64,000 nucleotides of DNA from contig NW_003314271.1 in assembly GCF_000143415.4 (NCBI RefSeq), positions 2,039,883-2,103,882 on the forward strand. The letters run 5' to 3'. The notes under the pieces are model-generated. The model did no database searches. It saw only the letters and a program-made list of their open reading frames with translations, and was not told the origin of the DNA. Positions 10,691-22,439 of the stretch are shown here, piece after piece (the first letter of the stretch is position 1; each line of letters begins with the position of its first letter). The position numbers and the translations under genes are program-made. This DNA comes from Selaginella moellendorffii. Taxonomy: Eukaryota; Streptophyta; Lycopodiopsida; Selaginellales; Selaginellaceae.

Positions 10691-12308
10691 AGAGTTCTGC
10701 TTTGTAGAAATTCCTCCACTAAATCTCGCACGTTTGTTAGGTTCTCCTCCGATTCTTATGTTGCTTCACAGTATGGAAATCCTTTCCATTTCACATGGAA
10801 CTCTCTCACCTCGTGTCTTTGTCGTTTGCTCTTGTGCGCATTGAGGATGGCCTTGACTTTGTATTCCTCTTCCCCTTAGATAACCTCAGGTAAAGGTCTC
10901 ACTTGGTCCTTGCGAAGCAGATTCTCAAAGTACGGCTTGAGTAGGTTCACATGGAACACTGGGGAAGATGCACCCATCTCTTGAGGAAGTCGGAGGTGGT
11001 AAACCACTTTACCAATTTGTGCCTCAATTTCATAAGGCCCCGTGAACCTGCTTAAGGAACTCAAGATGAGTTCATTTCCAAGACTACATGAATTTTTACC
11101 TTTGGGTCAACTTCCGGCTGATCCCACTTGGTAACCTGAGGTTCTTGGTGTTCAGCCACACCTTCTCCCCAGCTTGGAACTTTACATCTTGATGCTTTTG
11201 GTTTGCATACTTGGTTTGCCTTTGTTGAGCCCGTTCCATGGAATCCCTTACTAGATTCCAAATGTTGAGTATTTCCGCCATGAATGCCTCCACTATAGGT
11301 AACTCTCCATGATACTCGGCCACGCCGAGTTCCACAAGACCTTCAATAGCTCACCCATTGATGACTTCCCATGGACTCACCCCGATACTCGAGTGTGGTG
11401 AGTTGTTGTAGCACATTTCCGCAAGTCCCAAATGACTTACCCAATCGGTCAGGTGTCTCGAGACATAGCATCGCAAATAATCCTCCAGCTGCCTATTCAC
11501 CCTTTCTGTTTTTCCATCTGTCAAGAAGTGTTAGTGCCATCAAACTTGACTTAATACCCAATACCTGTATGTGGGTGATAGGTTGTGCTGAATTTCAACT
11601 TGGTGCGATATTGTTCTAGGAGAGTTCTCTAGAACCTACTAGTGAAGATCTTATCTCGATTTGAGATAATCTCTTTTGGCCTTCCCCACACTCAAACCAC
11701 TTGTTCAAAGAACAACTTCGCCACACTTTCCGTATCCACTTCCGTTGTGGTAGGTATGAAATATACTATCTTCAAAAATCGGTCCACCACCACAAATATC
11801 GCATCGAACCCCTCGCTTGGGGAGAGTCCCGTGATGAAGTCCATCATAAGACATTTTCACGGACGATCTAGAATTGGGATGCTTTGTAACAAGCCCTCAC
11901 TATCCTTAATCATGGCTTTGACCTGCTAACATGTTGGACATGTCTTTACATAGTCTTGGACGTCTTTAGCCATATTTGGTCAGTGATACTCCTTTTGAGT
12001 AAGCCCATCATCTTGGGCACTCCGCCGTGTCCCGCAAAAGGTCCGTCATGGCACTCTTCTAAGGCTACCTTCCTTAGTTCGCCTTCTGGAATATACACCC
12101 TCATTTGTTTATAATAGATGAGTCCATTGCATTCTGCATAAAATGTTTTCTCTTCCATTGGCAACTCACCTCTCTTGTGAGCTTCTCGCCCCTCTTGGTT
12201 CCTCAACAACACTTCTTGTGCTATACCATCACTCTTATATGCTATCTGCAGATCGTCCCAAAGGTTGCTATTGCGCTAGATATTGCCAACTTCAAGCTTA
12301 ATTTTTGA
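10691..12308 (-). pseudogene. Integrase plus chromodomain of the chromovirus complex
   Basis: Minus strand. The integrase N-terminal zinc region (ECHDGPFAGHGGVPK) is near 12.0 kb, and the catalytic core and C-terminal domain (SRFTGPYEIEAQIGKVVYHL) are at 11.9-10.9 kb. At 10870-10700 is a chromodomain (EYKVKAILNAH, then FHVKWKGFPYCEAT, then EENLTN), with the usual tryptophan codon before ESEENL replaced by a stop. Chromodomains at the integrase C-terminus define chromoviruses and direct integration to marked chromatin. Several frame breaks show this copy is inactive. Confidence 0.75.
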
Positions 12309-13795
12309 CTTAGAGCATTTGCCATGATGTTGCTCTTCCCAAGTTTATACAGAATCTCGCAATTGAACTCAGCCAAAACATTGGCCCACCAACCTTGTTT
12401 CCCTCTTAGGTCAGGTTGTCACAAGAAGTGTTCCATGGCCACATTATCCATGTAAACTTTAAAGTGCCTCCCAAGGTAGTATTGCTACTCTTTGAGTGCC
12501 TTGACCACCACAAATAATTCCTTCTCATGGGCAAGCCACTTTTGCTGAGCCTTGTCCAACTTCTTCGAGAAGAATGCCACTAGATGGTTGTTTTGCTTCA
12601 AAACTGCACCCAACGCAAAGTCTGAAGCATCCGTTTCTACCTCAAAGTCCTTACCAAAGTCGGGTAACGCCAACACGGGAGTCTTCCTTAACTTCCCTTT
12701 GAGGTTGACAAATGTCGCTTTGCATTCCGTAGTCCATACCATCTTCCCTTTACCCGTTTTGTCCGTTAAGGGTAAGGTTACTCTCGAATAGTGTTTGATA
12801 AACTTTTGGTAGTAGTTGCATAGCCCCAAGAACGCCCTAACCTCATGTACATTCGATGGTCACTCCCATTCCTGGATCGCTTGGACCTTCTTAGGGTCCA
12901 CCTTGAGCCCATCCTTGCTCACCACATGCCCAACAAAATTTACCTCTTGTTGAGCAAAGTCATATTCGCTTTCTTTAGTATACAATTTGTGTTCCCTTAG
13001 TTTCTCAAACACCTTTGTCAAGTGTTTGGCATGCTCCTTTAGCATCTCGCTATAGATCAAGATGTTGTCAATATAGACGACTACGAAGTGATCCAGATAG
13101 GGTACAAAGATATGGTTCATCAGCACCAAAAACGTTGCCGGCACATTGCACAGCCTAAAGGGCATCACTAAAAACTCAAAGCTCCCATACCTTGTTCAAC
13201 AGGTTGTCTTCTTGACATCTTCCTCTGCTACCCTGATCTGGTAGTATCTTGACCTTAAGTCAATCCTTAAGAAGTATTTCGCCTTTTCCAACCTATCAAA
13301 CAGGTCCTCAATCCTTGGCAAAGGGTACTTATTTTTCTTTGTATACTTGTTGAGAAACCGGTAGTGTATGCACGGTTGCCTTTCCAGGGGGGAAGAGATA
13401 GAGCTCGTAGCCCGTCCCAGGCTCCACATAGCCCACACGCTCTCCTTTCTCATATTGATCGGCAATCTGTGACAAAACAAAGAGCACATAGATCCATCTT
13501 TCTTTTTCACAAATAACACCAGTGCCCCATACAATGACTTGCTTGACCTAACATACCCTTTGTCCACCAACTCTTCTAGTTGGTGCTTGAGCTCCTCGAG
13601 TTCCTTTTCGTTCAAACGATAGGGGGGACGAACCACCACCTTAGCACCTTCGACTAGTTCAATCTTGTGTTCTATCGATCGTGCGGGGGGCAACCCCGCT
13701 GGTAGCTCCTCTGGCATGGTATCCTGGAATTGGTGCAACACCTGCTGAATCACTAAAGTTACTTCTTCCATTCCCATCTTTTTGTCACTCTTCAC
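12309..13795 (-). pseudogene. RT-RNase H of the chromovirus complex, with an in-frame filler
   Basis: Minus strand. RT motifs are [42 protein letters not shown] and VVYIDNILIYS. The catalytic YxDD box reads YIDN, so the second Asp is lost. RNase H follows (VETDASDFALGAVL). Between DGSM and the expected MCIDYRLLNKY lies an extra ~111-bp segment (13374-13484) flanked by GCAC, adding about 37 residues in frame, which looks like filler DNA. Frames change near 13.19 kb. The copy is defective. Confidence 0.75.
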
Positions 13796-14514
13796 CGAGT
13801 AAGCATAAAAATGTTGCTTTGGTTCTTTTAATGAGTTGTCCTCTCATGAACACCAGGCTTAAGCAAGAGTCTTTGGCCTTACATTGCCCTACCTTTAGAT
13901 CCTAGGCCTCCACCCTAAATCATTCTCCCCGGGTATTTGCTAGTACCACAAAGTTCTTACCTTGTCCATGCAGGGCTACTATGAACCGATTGAATCAATC
14001 CATCCCGAAGATTATGTCAAATCCCGCCATGTCCAACACAGTGAAACCCATATCTACTTTCCATGTCCCTACTTCAACTCTCGCTTATCGAAGTACCTCA
14101 TTAGTACTTTGGCTACCTTGAGCAAACTCTATAGTCCTTGGTCTGACTCTGGCCTTCTTCGGGTAGGGACATTCCCTCGAGAAGTGTCCCGCTTCACTAT
14201 AGTTGTAGCATACGTTATTTCCTATGCTACTAACAGACTTGACCTTCTTATCCAGGGGTTTGTCTCTTTTTGGTTTACTCCCCCATGTATTTGATTGTTG
14301 GCCACCGGATTTGCCTTTCCGGAACCCTGAGGACTCATGCTTAAAGAAACTTCTTTTGAATTTCCCTTTGCTATATGTTCCCCTTGGTTTGGCCCCTTTG
14401 CTAAATGTGGACCCCGACCCCGTTGTGTTCCCCTTTCGTAGGTTATTATTGAAATGCACCTTGATAGCTGGATCTAACGCTTCCTTGTAGTTGGTTGGGT
14501 TCCAATGCATCCTA
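13796..14514 (-). pseudogene. Protease and Gag remnants of the chromovirus complex
   Basis: Minus strand. Protease C-terminal sequence is present, but the part with the DTGAS active site is deleted: at 14139 it jumps straight to the zinc-knuckle region (NYSEAGHFSRECP, first Cys of the knuckle replaced). Gag continues to 14514, where homology stops at MHWNPTNYKEA. Gag resumes at 25187 with about 650 bp missing. Confidence 0.65.
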
Positions 14515-14882
14515 GATCTACGAGTAGGGGTGATTCTTGGTGCTAGATTTGGCCAAATTGGCAGCATGCAAAAGGATTTTCTTGTTCGGCATCTTTGTGG
14601 CAGGAATTCGTGCTCCTCTGGGCCTTGTTTTGGATGTCGTTTGTTTCTAGAGGTGCTCCTGGTCCTAGGCTTTCCAAAAATACCAACAGCGTCTTAGTAT
14701 CTATCTACATCAGTGACATGCAGATGTTTTTCCACAATATTGGCGTTCTAGGCTACCTCTTCTTGGATTTTGTGGAATATTGAGATGGCTTCTTCCCAAA
14801 TTCCTGTGATAGAGGATAGACGGGGCTGAGCTCTTTCCAACGAACCCACCAACAGTCAAAATGTGGAAGGATCAAGACCAGA
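14515..14882. other. Unassigned sequence at the chromovirus gag breakpoint
   Basis: No match to other parts of the window and no convincing gene. It is continuous with 15470-15775 once TRIM copy 1 is removed. Confidence 0.4.
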
Positions 14883-15469
14883 TATAACGCACTTTATCTC
14901 TCTCCCCTTAAGCCAACTGGAAAAGGGGCAATTGCTTAATGAGAGAGCCCTTAGTGGCTATTTTATCCCCATTTATCCCCCAAGGTTCCAAGGATCCACG
15001 GTGACAGTATATCCAGATGACTAGTAGGGGTTGCTAGTCAATAGTCAATGAAGACATTGACATCTTTGAAGGGGGGGTGAGTGTAGTGCATATGATCATG
15101 GGATGAGATTCATCCGTACCGCAGTCCCACGGTGGATACCTTCGTCCGTGGATACTCCACACAAGAGGAAGGACATACGCATGGATGCCCAATACGTACG
15201 ATTTCAAATTTAAGGGTAGGAATATACCTTGCTCAAGGGTATATTATACTTTTAAATAGCCACTAATCAATGGGAATCGAACCCGTGCCATTTGCTCCGA
15301 AACCAACTGTAACGCACCTTATCTCTCTCCCCTTAAGCCAACTGGAAAAGGGGCAATTGCTTGATGAGAGAGCCCTTAGTGGCTATTTTATCCCCATTTA
15401 TCCCCCAAGGTTCCAAGAATCCACAGTGACAGTTTATCCAAATCTCATCCCATGATCACATGCGCTACA
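14883..15469 (-). mobile_element. TRIM copy 1 (TGTAGCGC family), with an internal inversion
   Basis: Terminal-repeat retrotransposon in miniature. The right LTR (15308-15469, 162 bp) starts TGTAACGCACC and ends GCGCTACA. The left LTR starts at 14883 but is cut near 15021. It is flanked by CCAGA on both sides (14878-14882 and 15470-15474), a 5-bp target duplication. About 90 bp after 15021 are inverted relative to copies 2 and 3. On the minus strand a primer-binding-like GGAGCAAATGGCACGGG follows the LTR. No coding capacity. Confidence 0.85.
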
Positions 15470-15775
15470 CCAGAGGACTCATTTTTCTCTTTTGGGCTAA
15501 ACTTTGTGGGAGTTCCTTGGGAGCGAAACAATCTTCAAGGAATAGGTAACCGTAGGAATAGGAATAGGAGGAGTAGGAACAAGAGTTGGTGTAGGAACAG
15601 AGACAGTAGGAATAGGGACAATAGGAACAGGCACAAGGATAGGAGTTGGTGTTGGAGCAGGCGCAGGAGCAGGAGTGAGAGCAGGGGGTTACCAGTTATA
15701 GGTTACAGGTCCCCGGTTACTCCAGCGGCTGCTCTAGCAGCTACTTTGATGGTTACCCCATGGGTCAATGGTTAT
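15470..15775 (+). other. 5' non-coding region, possibly LTR of the Tat-like element
   Basis: Contains A/G-rich imperfect repeats (AGGAATAGG units, 15550-15680) and a block with GGTTACAGGTCCC that recurs at 24358-24440. It may be LTR sequence of the plus-strand Ty3 element, but no LTR ends could be fixed. Confidence 0.35.
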
Positions 15776-15780
15776 GTGTG

Positions 15781-16376
15781 TGTAAGCAACCAAAGGGAAC
15801 GACTCGAGAGACGATCCATAGGGGTTCAAATATAGAGGGAAAGGGCTTATGAATAAGAGTGCACCCCCTTTTCCAATCGGTTAAGGGTCTTGGGATAGTT
15901 GGAGTTAAGCATCCTTGGGTTTGAATAGTACTGGGTTGGGTGACCTCCCGGGAAGTCCAAATTCAGGAGCTTACATTTGGTATCAGAGCGGTCTCGGGTC
16001 CGACTCTGTTGGTTGGATTAGGGGAATCGCACCACATGTTGATTGACATCTGGCTGGTCCAGTTTGCTCCCGCTAGGCTCGACCCGAGGGGTAGGGTGTC
16101 AAGAGAGCGAGGCTCTCGGGAGAGCTGCGGCTCTCAGCTTCCGTTCACGAGGGCGTGAACTTGCAGGGAAGCGTGGTGGATTGTAAGCAACCAAAGGGAA
16201 CGACTCGAGAGACGATCCATAGGGGTTCAAATATAGAGGGAAAGGGCCCATGAATAAGAGTGCACCCCGTTTTCCAATCGGTTAAGGGTCTTGGGATAGT
16301 TGGAGTTAAGCGTCCTTGGGTTTGAATAGTACTGGGTTGGGTGACCTCCCGGGAAGTCCAAATTCAGGAGCTTACA
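15781..16376 (+). mobile_element. Cassandra TRIM copy 1 (5S rRNA-derived LTRs)
   Basis: Two 195-bp LTRs (15781-15975 and 16182-16376), TGTAAGC..GCTTACA, flanked by GTGTG on both sides (15776-15780 and 16377-16381). A primer-binding site TTTGGTATCAGAGC follows the left LTR. The LTR contains the 3' half of plant 5S rRNA: GGAGTTAAGC, CTTGGG, AGTACT, then GGGTTGGGTGACCTCCCGGG. That combination is diagnostic of Cassandra, whose LTR uses a 5S-type RNA polymerase III promoter. The internal part is ~206 bp and non-coding. Confidence 0.93.
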
Positions 16377-16639
16377 GTGTGCTTGAGGTGTACATCTCCG
16401 TTTTCACCCTTATTCTTCTTCGTCACAGGCATTTTGGGCAACTTTGCGCAACTTGAGCACTAGCCTACAGTCGTCTTGCTCTTGTCAACCCAGTTGCGTT
16501 GATCAGGCATTTGTAGTGTTCAGGGTATTTGATGCCGGTACAAACTAGATGTATGACAAACTGACACCCTTTTACCATACCTCAAGCCCCTAAGGTATGG
16601 AGTAAACTTTCTAACATCCAAAGGTAGCTTAGGTACAAC

Positions 16640-17668
16640 ACTGCACCTTCTCAGGCCGAGTCCTCTTCATCTTCGGCAAATTCCAGTGACTTAGATCTAC
16701 GAGCTATAGCGCAGCCACCTTTAACTCGACCTCAGCTCCATGTTCTGCAGAAGGGGAGTGATCTGCCAACCTTCTTAGGTGTTGGAACAATCTCTCCAAC
16801 ATCGCATATCAGTCGCTTTGATTACTACTGCACTTCAAACATGATCGTCGATGATGATCGTATGTGCCGCAACTTCTTGCAGTCTCTCGAAGGCAAAGCA
16901 GCAACTTGGGTAGATTCTCTCCTCCTAGAGGACAGGACAGACTTCCAGACACTACTTGCTTCTTTCAGAGAATGTTTCGTTGAAGAAAAACTCACAAATC
17001 GACTACTTATCGACCTCTTTTTGTTCTGGTAGGGTGCTCATGAATCTATTCTTGACTACATCACACGGTTTTGAGCATACTGGAAGCAGTGTTGGGATCG
17101 CAGAGTGGTCCAAGATGAGAAACAGGGGATCACGACATTCACAGTGGGTCTGCGTGGGAACTTGCAGAGGAAACTTCTCAAAAAGACATTCCGGTCTTGC
17201 CGCGAGGCATTTTCATTTGCCACAAAGTTGGAAAGAGAGCTTTTGGTTGACCTAGGGATTGCTAGAGTTGATTTTGACCAAGCCATCACCCCATCAGATT
17301 CACCTTGTGCAGCTGTTCGCCCGTCCACAACAAAGCCCGTCGCTATTGAGCATACACCTCTGGCTATTGAGAACTTTGCCAACGAGATGCGGCAGCTGAA
17401 GGAGATCATTCTTCAGTAGCAATCACACCATGACAAACTGCTTCAGAAGCTGGTGGAGTCCAGGAAAGAGGCTGCTACAGCTCGGGAACGCATATTTAAG
17501 TCTCGTTGGTGCACTCACTGCGAGACAAACACACACAACACACAGTGCTGCTTCAAGCTTCACCCAGAGGTTCGGCCTCCATCTTCTCAATGTGTCCAAC
17601 AACATCCCTTTGCTGATAATTCCACATCGTCTTGGGGTCCAGAGACATATCATGAGCAGTTGGAGTGA
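16640..17668 (+). pseudogene. Gag of the Tat-like element
   Basis: Capsid-like helices are read as FLQSLEGKAATWVDSLL and FRECFVEEKLTN. The frame continues after stops as GLRGNLQRKLLKKTFRSCREAF and LERELLVDLG. The C-terminal part has WCTHCETNTHNTQCCFKLH, a Cys/His cluster in the nucleocapsid position that is not a canonical CCHC knuckle. At least three in-frame stops (for example near 17030 and 17420). The assignment rests on position and on the retroelement Gag pattern. Confidence 0.55.
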
Positions 17669-18016
17669 CAAGCGATTGAGGTAGGCCCTTCGTCAAGCAA
17701 AGGCAAGGCACCAGCCTCATCAATCAACACGATTTTGGTAGCCGAGGAACTCTATAGGCAACAGCAGCAAACCGCAGGCACTCGAGCCCAAGCAAAGAAG
17801 AAGGCACCCGCTCAGCCTGCCACAAATCCCTTGGCACTGGTTGAGAGTGAATCTCTGTCGGCACCAGATCCAGTGACACAGAGGGTGGCTTGTAAACTCC
17901 CCTTCAAGTCACTAGTCTCTTCTCCTCCTGAGATCTCACCAATACCTATACCTGTTTTGGAGCTGGTTCTTCAATAGCTGGTTGACACTCTCGTCACCTT
18001 TTCGCTCCGAGACATA

Positions 18017-18661
18017 TTGTGTCTTGTCCCGGGATTCGGCCAGCATTTAGAGGAGTTTGCACGGTCAAGAACACCAGAGAGCACTCTCAAGAGGACTCCT
18101 CAAGAGGTGCACATTGTCAACATGACAAGATATGGTAGAGATCCTGGTCCATTCTTTGTCTTGGTGCAGATTGGTACTTCCTCTTGTAAGATGGATGTTT
18201 TGGTTGACTCCGGTTCTAGAAGCAACATTATCTCTCTTGAGGCTGCCCTTTCAACACAGCTACAGATCACTAAGAGCTCCTCTATCATGCTCAAAACCTT
18301 CGCCAACCACACTGTTCCTCTAGCGGGCATTTGCTGTGGTGTCAAGGTCTTAGTGCAGGGTGTTATTTCTAAAGTGGATTTCCTCGTGGTTGACTACAAA
18401 CATCTTGGAACGTCCTTTTTAAAGGACTCTATCATCCTTGGCTGCTCATGGCAAGTCACAGCCCATTGCACCATTGACAGCGCACAAGGCAAGATGGAAA
18501 TTAGTGATGGAACCCATAGTGCCACCTTTCTTAACAACCACAGCAGAGCTCTTTCTCAACAAGCCCAGCAAGCTCAGACTAAGATGGCCTCCACACCACC
18601 CTTCCCCCCCGAGCTCACAAGGTTTTTCCTAAGTTGGCGGTGGAGCCGACCATCTATATGA
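18017..18661 (+). pseudogene. Aspartic protease of the Tat-like element
   Basis: The frame holds VLVDSGSRSNIISLEAAL, the DSG active-site motif with a serine in place of the more usual threonine, and downstream FLKDSIILGCSW in the position of the conserved ILG motif. Expected role: Gag-Pol maturation. Open for 214 codons, then stops before the RNase H region. Confidence 0.6.
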
Positions 18662-19420
18662 CGGATGCTTTCTCATGCAATGCAATTGACATGGTTGGAG
18701 GTGAGTCAGATAGCCCGAGACATCTCTCAGCTTCACTCTCTTTATTTGGAGTAAGGCCGAACCTCTAGACAAGCCCTCTTTATTTGATGGTGGGGCTTAT
18801 AGAGTACAGGCTCCCATATCCAGCTTTTTTAAGTGTTTCTCGATAGAGGAAGGGCTCCTCAATTCATTTCTTGCATAGGAACAACTCTCTCTTATGGATC
18901 TTGACAACACAGTCACTCCATACCAGGTCCATCTTTTGCAAGACACTCAATCCTCCTCAACAACTATCTAAGGTCTCACACAGCCAGCATCTTCCTACTA
19001 AAATTGCAGTAGCTGATGACTTTGAGTGTATTTTGTCATGCCATTTCTTGGAGACAGAGGATGACATCCAGATCCAAAGCTGGAAAAAACAATCAAACCA
19101 ATCGGACGTGCTGCATGCGAGTTATAGTTCTTTGAGTTCAGAATTTCCTACTGTGGAGCTCCCGGTACAGGTCCAAGTGTATTACACTGAAACTTCAGCA
19201 CCAGACTTGGACTGGACTTCAGTGGAGGATCTTCCTTCACTTTCAGAGTACTTAGCTACAGTCCTTGCATTGGACATCGAGCGCTCAGAGCATCAGAAGC
19301 AAAGAGAACAACAGACAAAGACTCCAGATCCAACAGCAATGTTCTTGCTTGACTTGCTAGAGCTGGTCTGCGCAGATGTGGTGTCCCAGCATCTTTATTT
19401 GAAGAAGAGGACACTCCTAT

Positions 19421-19815
19421 GATTACAGTTTATTTTGACGGTGCTTTCTGCCCCAGAAACTAGGCTGCTGGCATTGGAGTTTGGATGATTGATTCTGCAG
19501 AAAACAAAGTAGCTGACCTCTCTATCACTTTGCCAGCAACATCAGCTAATGAAGCAGAGTACTTGGTGGCTATCAGTGCCATGAAGTTGGCCACAGATCT
19601 CAAGTTTAGGTGAGTCACTTTCGTTAGAGATGCGCAACTCATCATACGCCAACTTACTGGAGAATACCAAGTCTGCGAAGAGAACCTGAAAGAGTTATGG
19701 CAGCGGGCAGTCAACCTGAAGGATGAGTTCTCTCAGGTGACTTTTCAAAGTGTCCCTTGTGAAGAAAACTTTTGGGCAGACAGGTTATCACATCAAGCAA
19801 TCACCATGATGTGAG
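19421..19815 (+). pseudogene. Additional RNase H (archaeal-like type) upstream of RT
   Basis: The translated frame shows all acidic positions of an RNase H fold: VYFDGAF (first Asp), NEAEYLVAISAM (Glu), VRDAQLIIRQLTGEYQV (second Asp) and ENFWADRLS (last Asp). This arrangement (DGA, AEY, DxQLI..Q..GEY, N..AD.L) is that of the second RNase H found in plant Tat elements, not the gypsy RNase H, which lies separately at 21.9-22.4 kb. Stops at ~19460, ~19612 and ~19812 show decay. Its position between protease and RT, not after the RT-RNase H unit, is notable. Confidence 0.7.
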
Positions 19816-19934
19816 AGGCAAAAGGCACTCCTTGCTCTTTAGTTTCCAAGGTCAGGGAGGAATCCAAGATAGATGAACCTTCTGAGCCCAAGGTTTCTCC
19901 AGATTCTAGGGTTCATCTAGGTGATGACAAGGAC

Positions 19935-22380
19935 CTGTTCTTTATCGCCACATCACTTGCTTCAACAAACATAGCAAAGCTCTTGGATCTCCTTCACTGT
20001 TTCAAGGATGTGTTTGCTTAGGACTACAGCCAGCTTCTAGGAGTTCCCATGGACACGATTATGCAATAGTATTGTGCTTTCAGAGTCAGCCAAACCAGTC
20101 CGTCAAAAGATGTGGCGTTTCAGCCTGACAGCTCACTCTGAGATGAAGTTGGAGATCGAGCGACTTCTGGCAGCTGGCTTCATTTACCCTTTGGAGAGCT
20201 CAGAGTGGGTGGCCAATCTCGTCCTTGCATGCAAGGCAAATGGAAAACTTCGCCTCTGCATTAACTTTCGAGACTTGAACAAGGTGTAAGCTCCTGAGTT
20301 TGGACTTCCTGGGAAGTCACCCAGCCCAGTACTATTCAAACCCAAGGACGCTTAACCCCAAATATCCTAAGACCCTTAACCATTTGGAAAAGGGGGTGCA
20401 CTCTTGTTCATGGGCCCTTTCCCTCTATATTTGAACCCCAATGGATCATCTCTCAAGTCGTTCCCTTTAGTTGCTTACAATCCACCACGCTTCCCTGCAA
20501 GTTCACGCCCTCGTGAACGAAAGCTGAGAGCCACAGCTCTCCCGAGAGCCCCACTCTCTTGACACCCTACCCCTCGGGTCGAGCCCAGCGGGAGCAAACT
20601 GGACCAGCCAGATGTCAATCAACATGTGGTGTGATTCCCTTAGCCAACCAACAGAGTCGGACCCGAGATCCCTCTGATACCAAATGTAAGCTCCTGAGTT
20701 TGGACTTCTCGGGAGGTCACCCAGCCCAGTACTATTCAAACCCAAGGACGCTTAACCCCAAATATCCCAAGACCCTTAACCGATTGGAAAAGGGGGTGCA
20801 CTCTTGTTCATGGGCCCTTTCCCTCTATATTTGAACCCCATGGATCGTTTCTCGAGTCGTTCCCTTTGGTTGTTTATAATCCACCACGCTTCCCTGCAAG
20901 TTCACGCCCTCGTGAACAGAAGCTAAGAGCCGTAGCTCTCCCGAGAGCCTCGCTCTCTTGACACCCTACCCCTCGGGTCGAGCCTAGCCAACCAACAAAG
21001 TCGCGGACCCGAGACCCCTCTTGACACCCTACCCCTTGGGTCGAGCCTAGCCAACCAACAAAGTCGGACCCGAGACCCCTCTGATACCAAATGTAAGCTC
21101 CTGAGTTTGAACTTCCCGGGAAGTCACCCAGCCCAGTACTATTCAAACCCAAGGACGCTTAACCCCAAATAACCCAAGACCCTTAACCGATTGGAGAAGG
21201 GGGTGCACTCTTGTTCATGGGCCCTTTCCCTCTATATTTGAACCCCATTGATCGTCTCTCAAGTCATTCCCTTTGGTTGCTTACACAAGGCAACTGTGAA
21301 AGATCACTTTCCGACTCCATTTATTGATGTGATTGTGGATAAGATGGCTAGACACCGGTACTACTCTTTCATGGATGGCTTTCCAGGGTACAACCAAATC
21401 TTCATTCATCTGGATCATCGAGATCTTATGGCCTTCCGGACACCTTGGGGTGTCTTCACTTTCAACGTCCTTCCATTTGGCTTGTGTAACGCCGAAGCTA
21501 CTTTTCAGTGCTTTATGACCCATGCCTTTCACAACTTGATTTGAGGCGCCTTGAGGGTGTATATGGATGATCTGTGCACGACCTCTGACTCCTTTGAGGA
21601 TCACCTTGTGCACTTGGAACAGATCTTCACTCGCTGCTGACACCAGAAGTTTTCATTGAACCCAGCAAAGTGTAAATTTGGGGTGACTGAGGGCCAGTTA
21701 CTAAGCTTTGATGTTTCACAAGATGGAATCAAGCCTCAGGTAGCCAAGGCCCAGGAGATTTTGGATCGGAACTGACCAACCAACTTGAAGCAGCTTCGTA
21801 GCTTCCTTGGGCAAATGGGTTTCTTTTGCCGTTTCCTCCACAACTATGCTGCATGTTCACGGCCTCTGATAGCTCTGCTACAACACAACATTCCATTTTT
21901 CTGGGGTGAGTCCCAACAACAAGCCTTTGAATCACTGAAGCAGTCACTCCGCACGGCCCCGGTACTCCAACCACCAGAACGACAACTTCCTTTCAACATT
22001 TCCATCACAATGGGTACGGAGGCTTTTGGAGTATGCCTTTGCCAATGTTCACAGCCTGGCAAGCCACCACATGCAACATACTATGCCTCACATTCGTTCA
22101 AGGAGACTGAGAAGAAATACGTGGATGCGGAAAAAGAAGCAATGGCTATTGTTTACACCTTAGAGCGATTCCATCACTTTCTCACTGGAGCCTGTATCCA
22201 TTTTCACGTCTATTTTAATGTGCTGACCTTTCTTTTACAGCGACTGGTTCACAATCCTCGTGCTTTATCTTGGATTGTGACCATCCAACAGTTCCAGCCA
22301 ACTTTTCACATGTGGCGGAAGCGTGTGATGGATCCAAGCGAGTTCCTGGTTGCTGAAGCTACTTCCTTTGTGGTCCTAGC
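19935..22380 (+). pseudogene. RT and RNase H of the Tat-like element, split by Cassandra copy 2
   Basis: The N-terminal part (20074-20284) ends at INFRDLNK. Removing the Cassandra at 20285-21285 and one copy of CAAGG makes the frame continue with ATVKDHFPTPF. The palm has SFMDGFPGYNQIFI, NVLPFGLCNAEATF and the intact catalytic box VYMDDL (near 21560). The thumb and RNase H region follow (QLRSFLGQMGFFCRFL, AFGVCLCQCSQPGKPPHATYYASHSF). Stops near 21540, 21640 and 21775 indicate inactivation. Confidence 0.75.
20285..21285 (-). mobile_element. Cassandra TRIM copy 2, tandem form with three LTRs
   Basis: Minus-strand Cassandra with three LTRs (20285-20479, 20685-20878, 21092-21285) separated by two ~205-bp internal regions, each with a primer-binding site seen as CTCTGATACCAAA on the plus strand. 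The flanks are CAAGG on both sides (20280-20284 and 21286-21290), so the array behaves as one insertion. The second internal region has a short duplication (GACACCCTACCCC block twice). The LTRs carry the 5S rRNA-derived box as in copy 1. It interrupts the RT of the Tat-like element. Confidence 0.93.
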
Positions 22381-22439
22381 AGCATTACAGGATGTTGCAG
22401 TGTACTTGGATTCAGGTCAGTTCCCAGCAGATTCCTCAC

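Noticed and set aside
15840-15975. A 5S rRNA gene
   Set aside because: Only the 3' half of 5S is present, inside an LTR with TG..CA ends and a target duplication; it is Cassandra.
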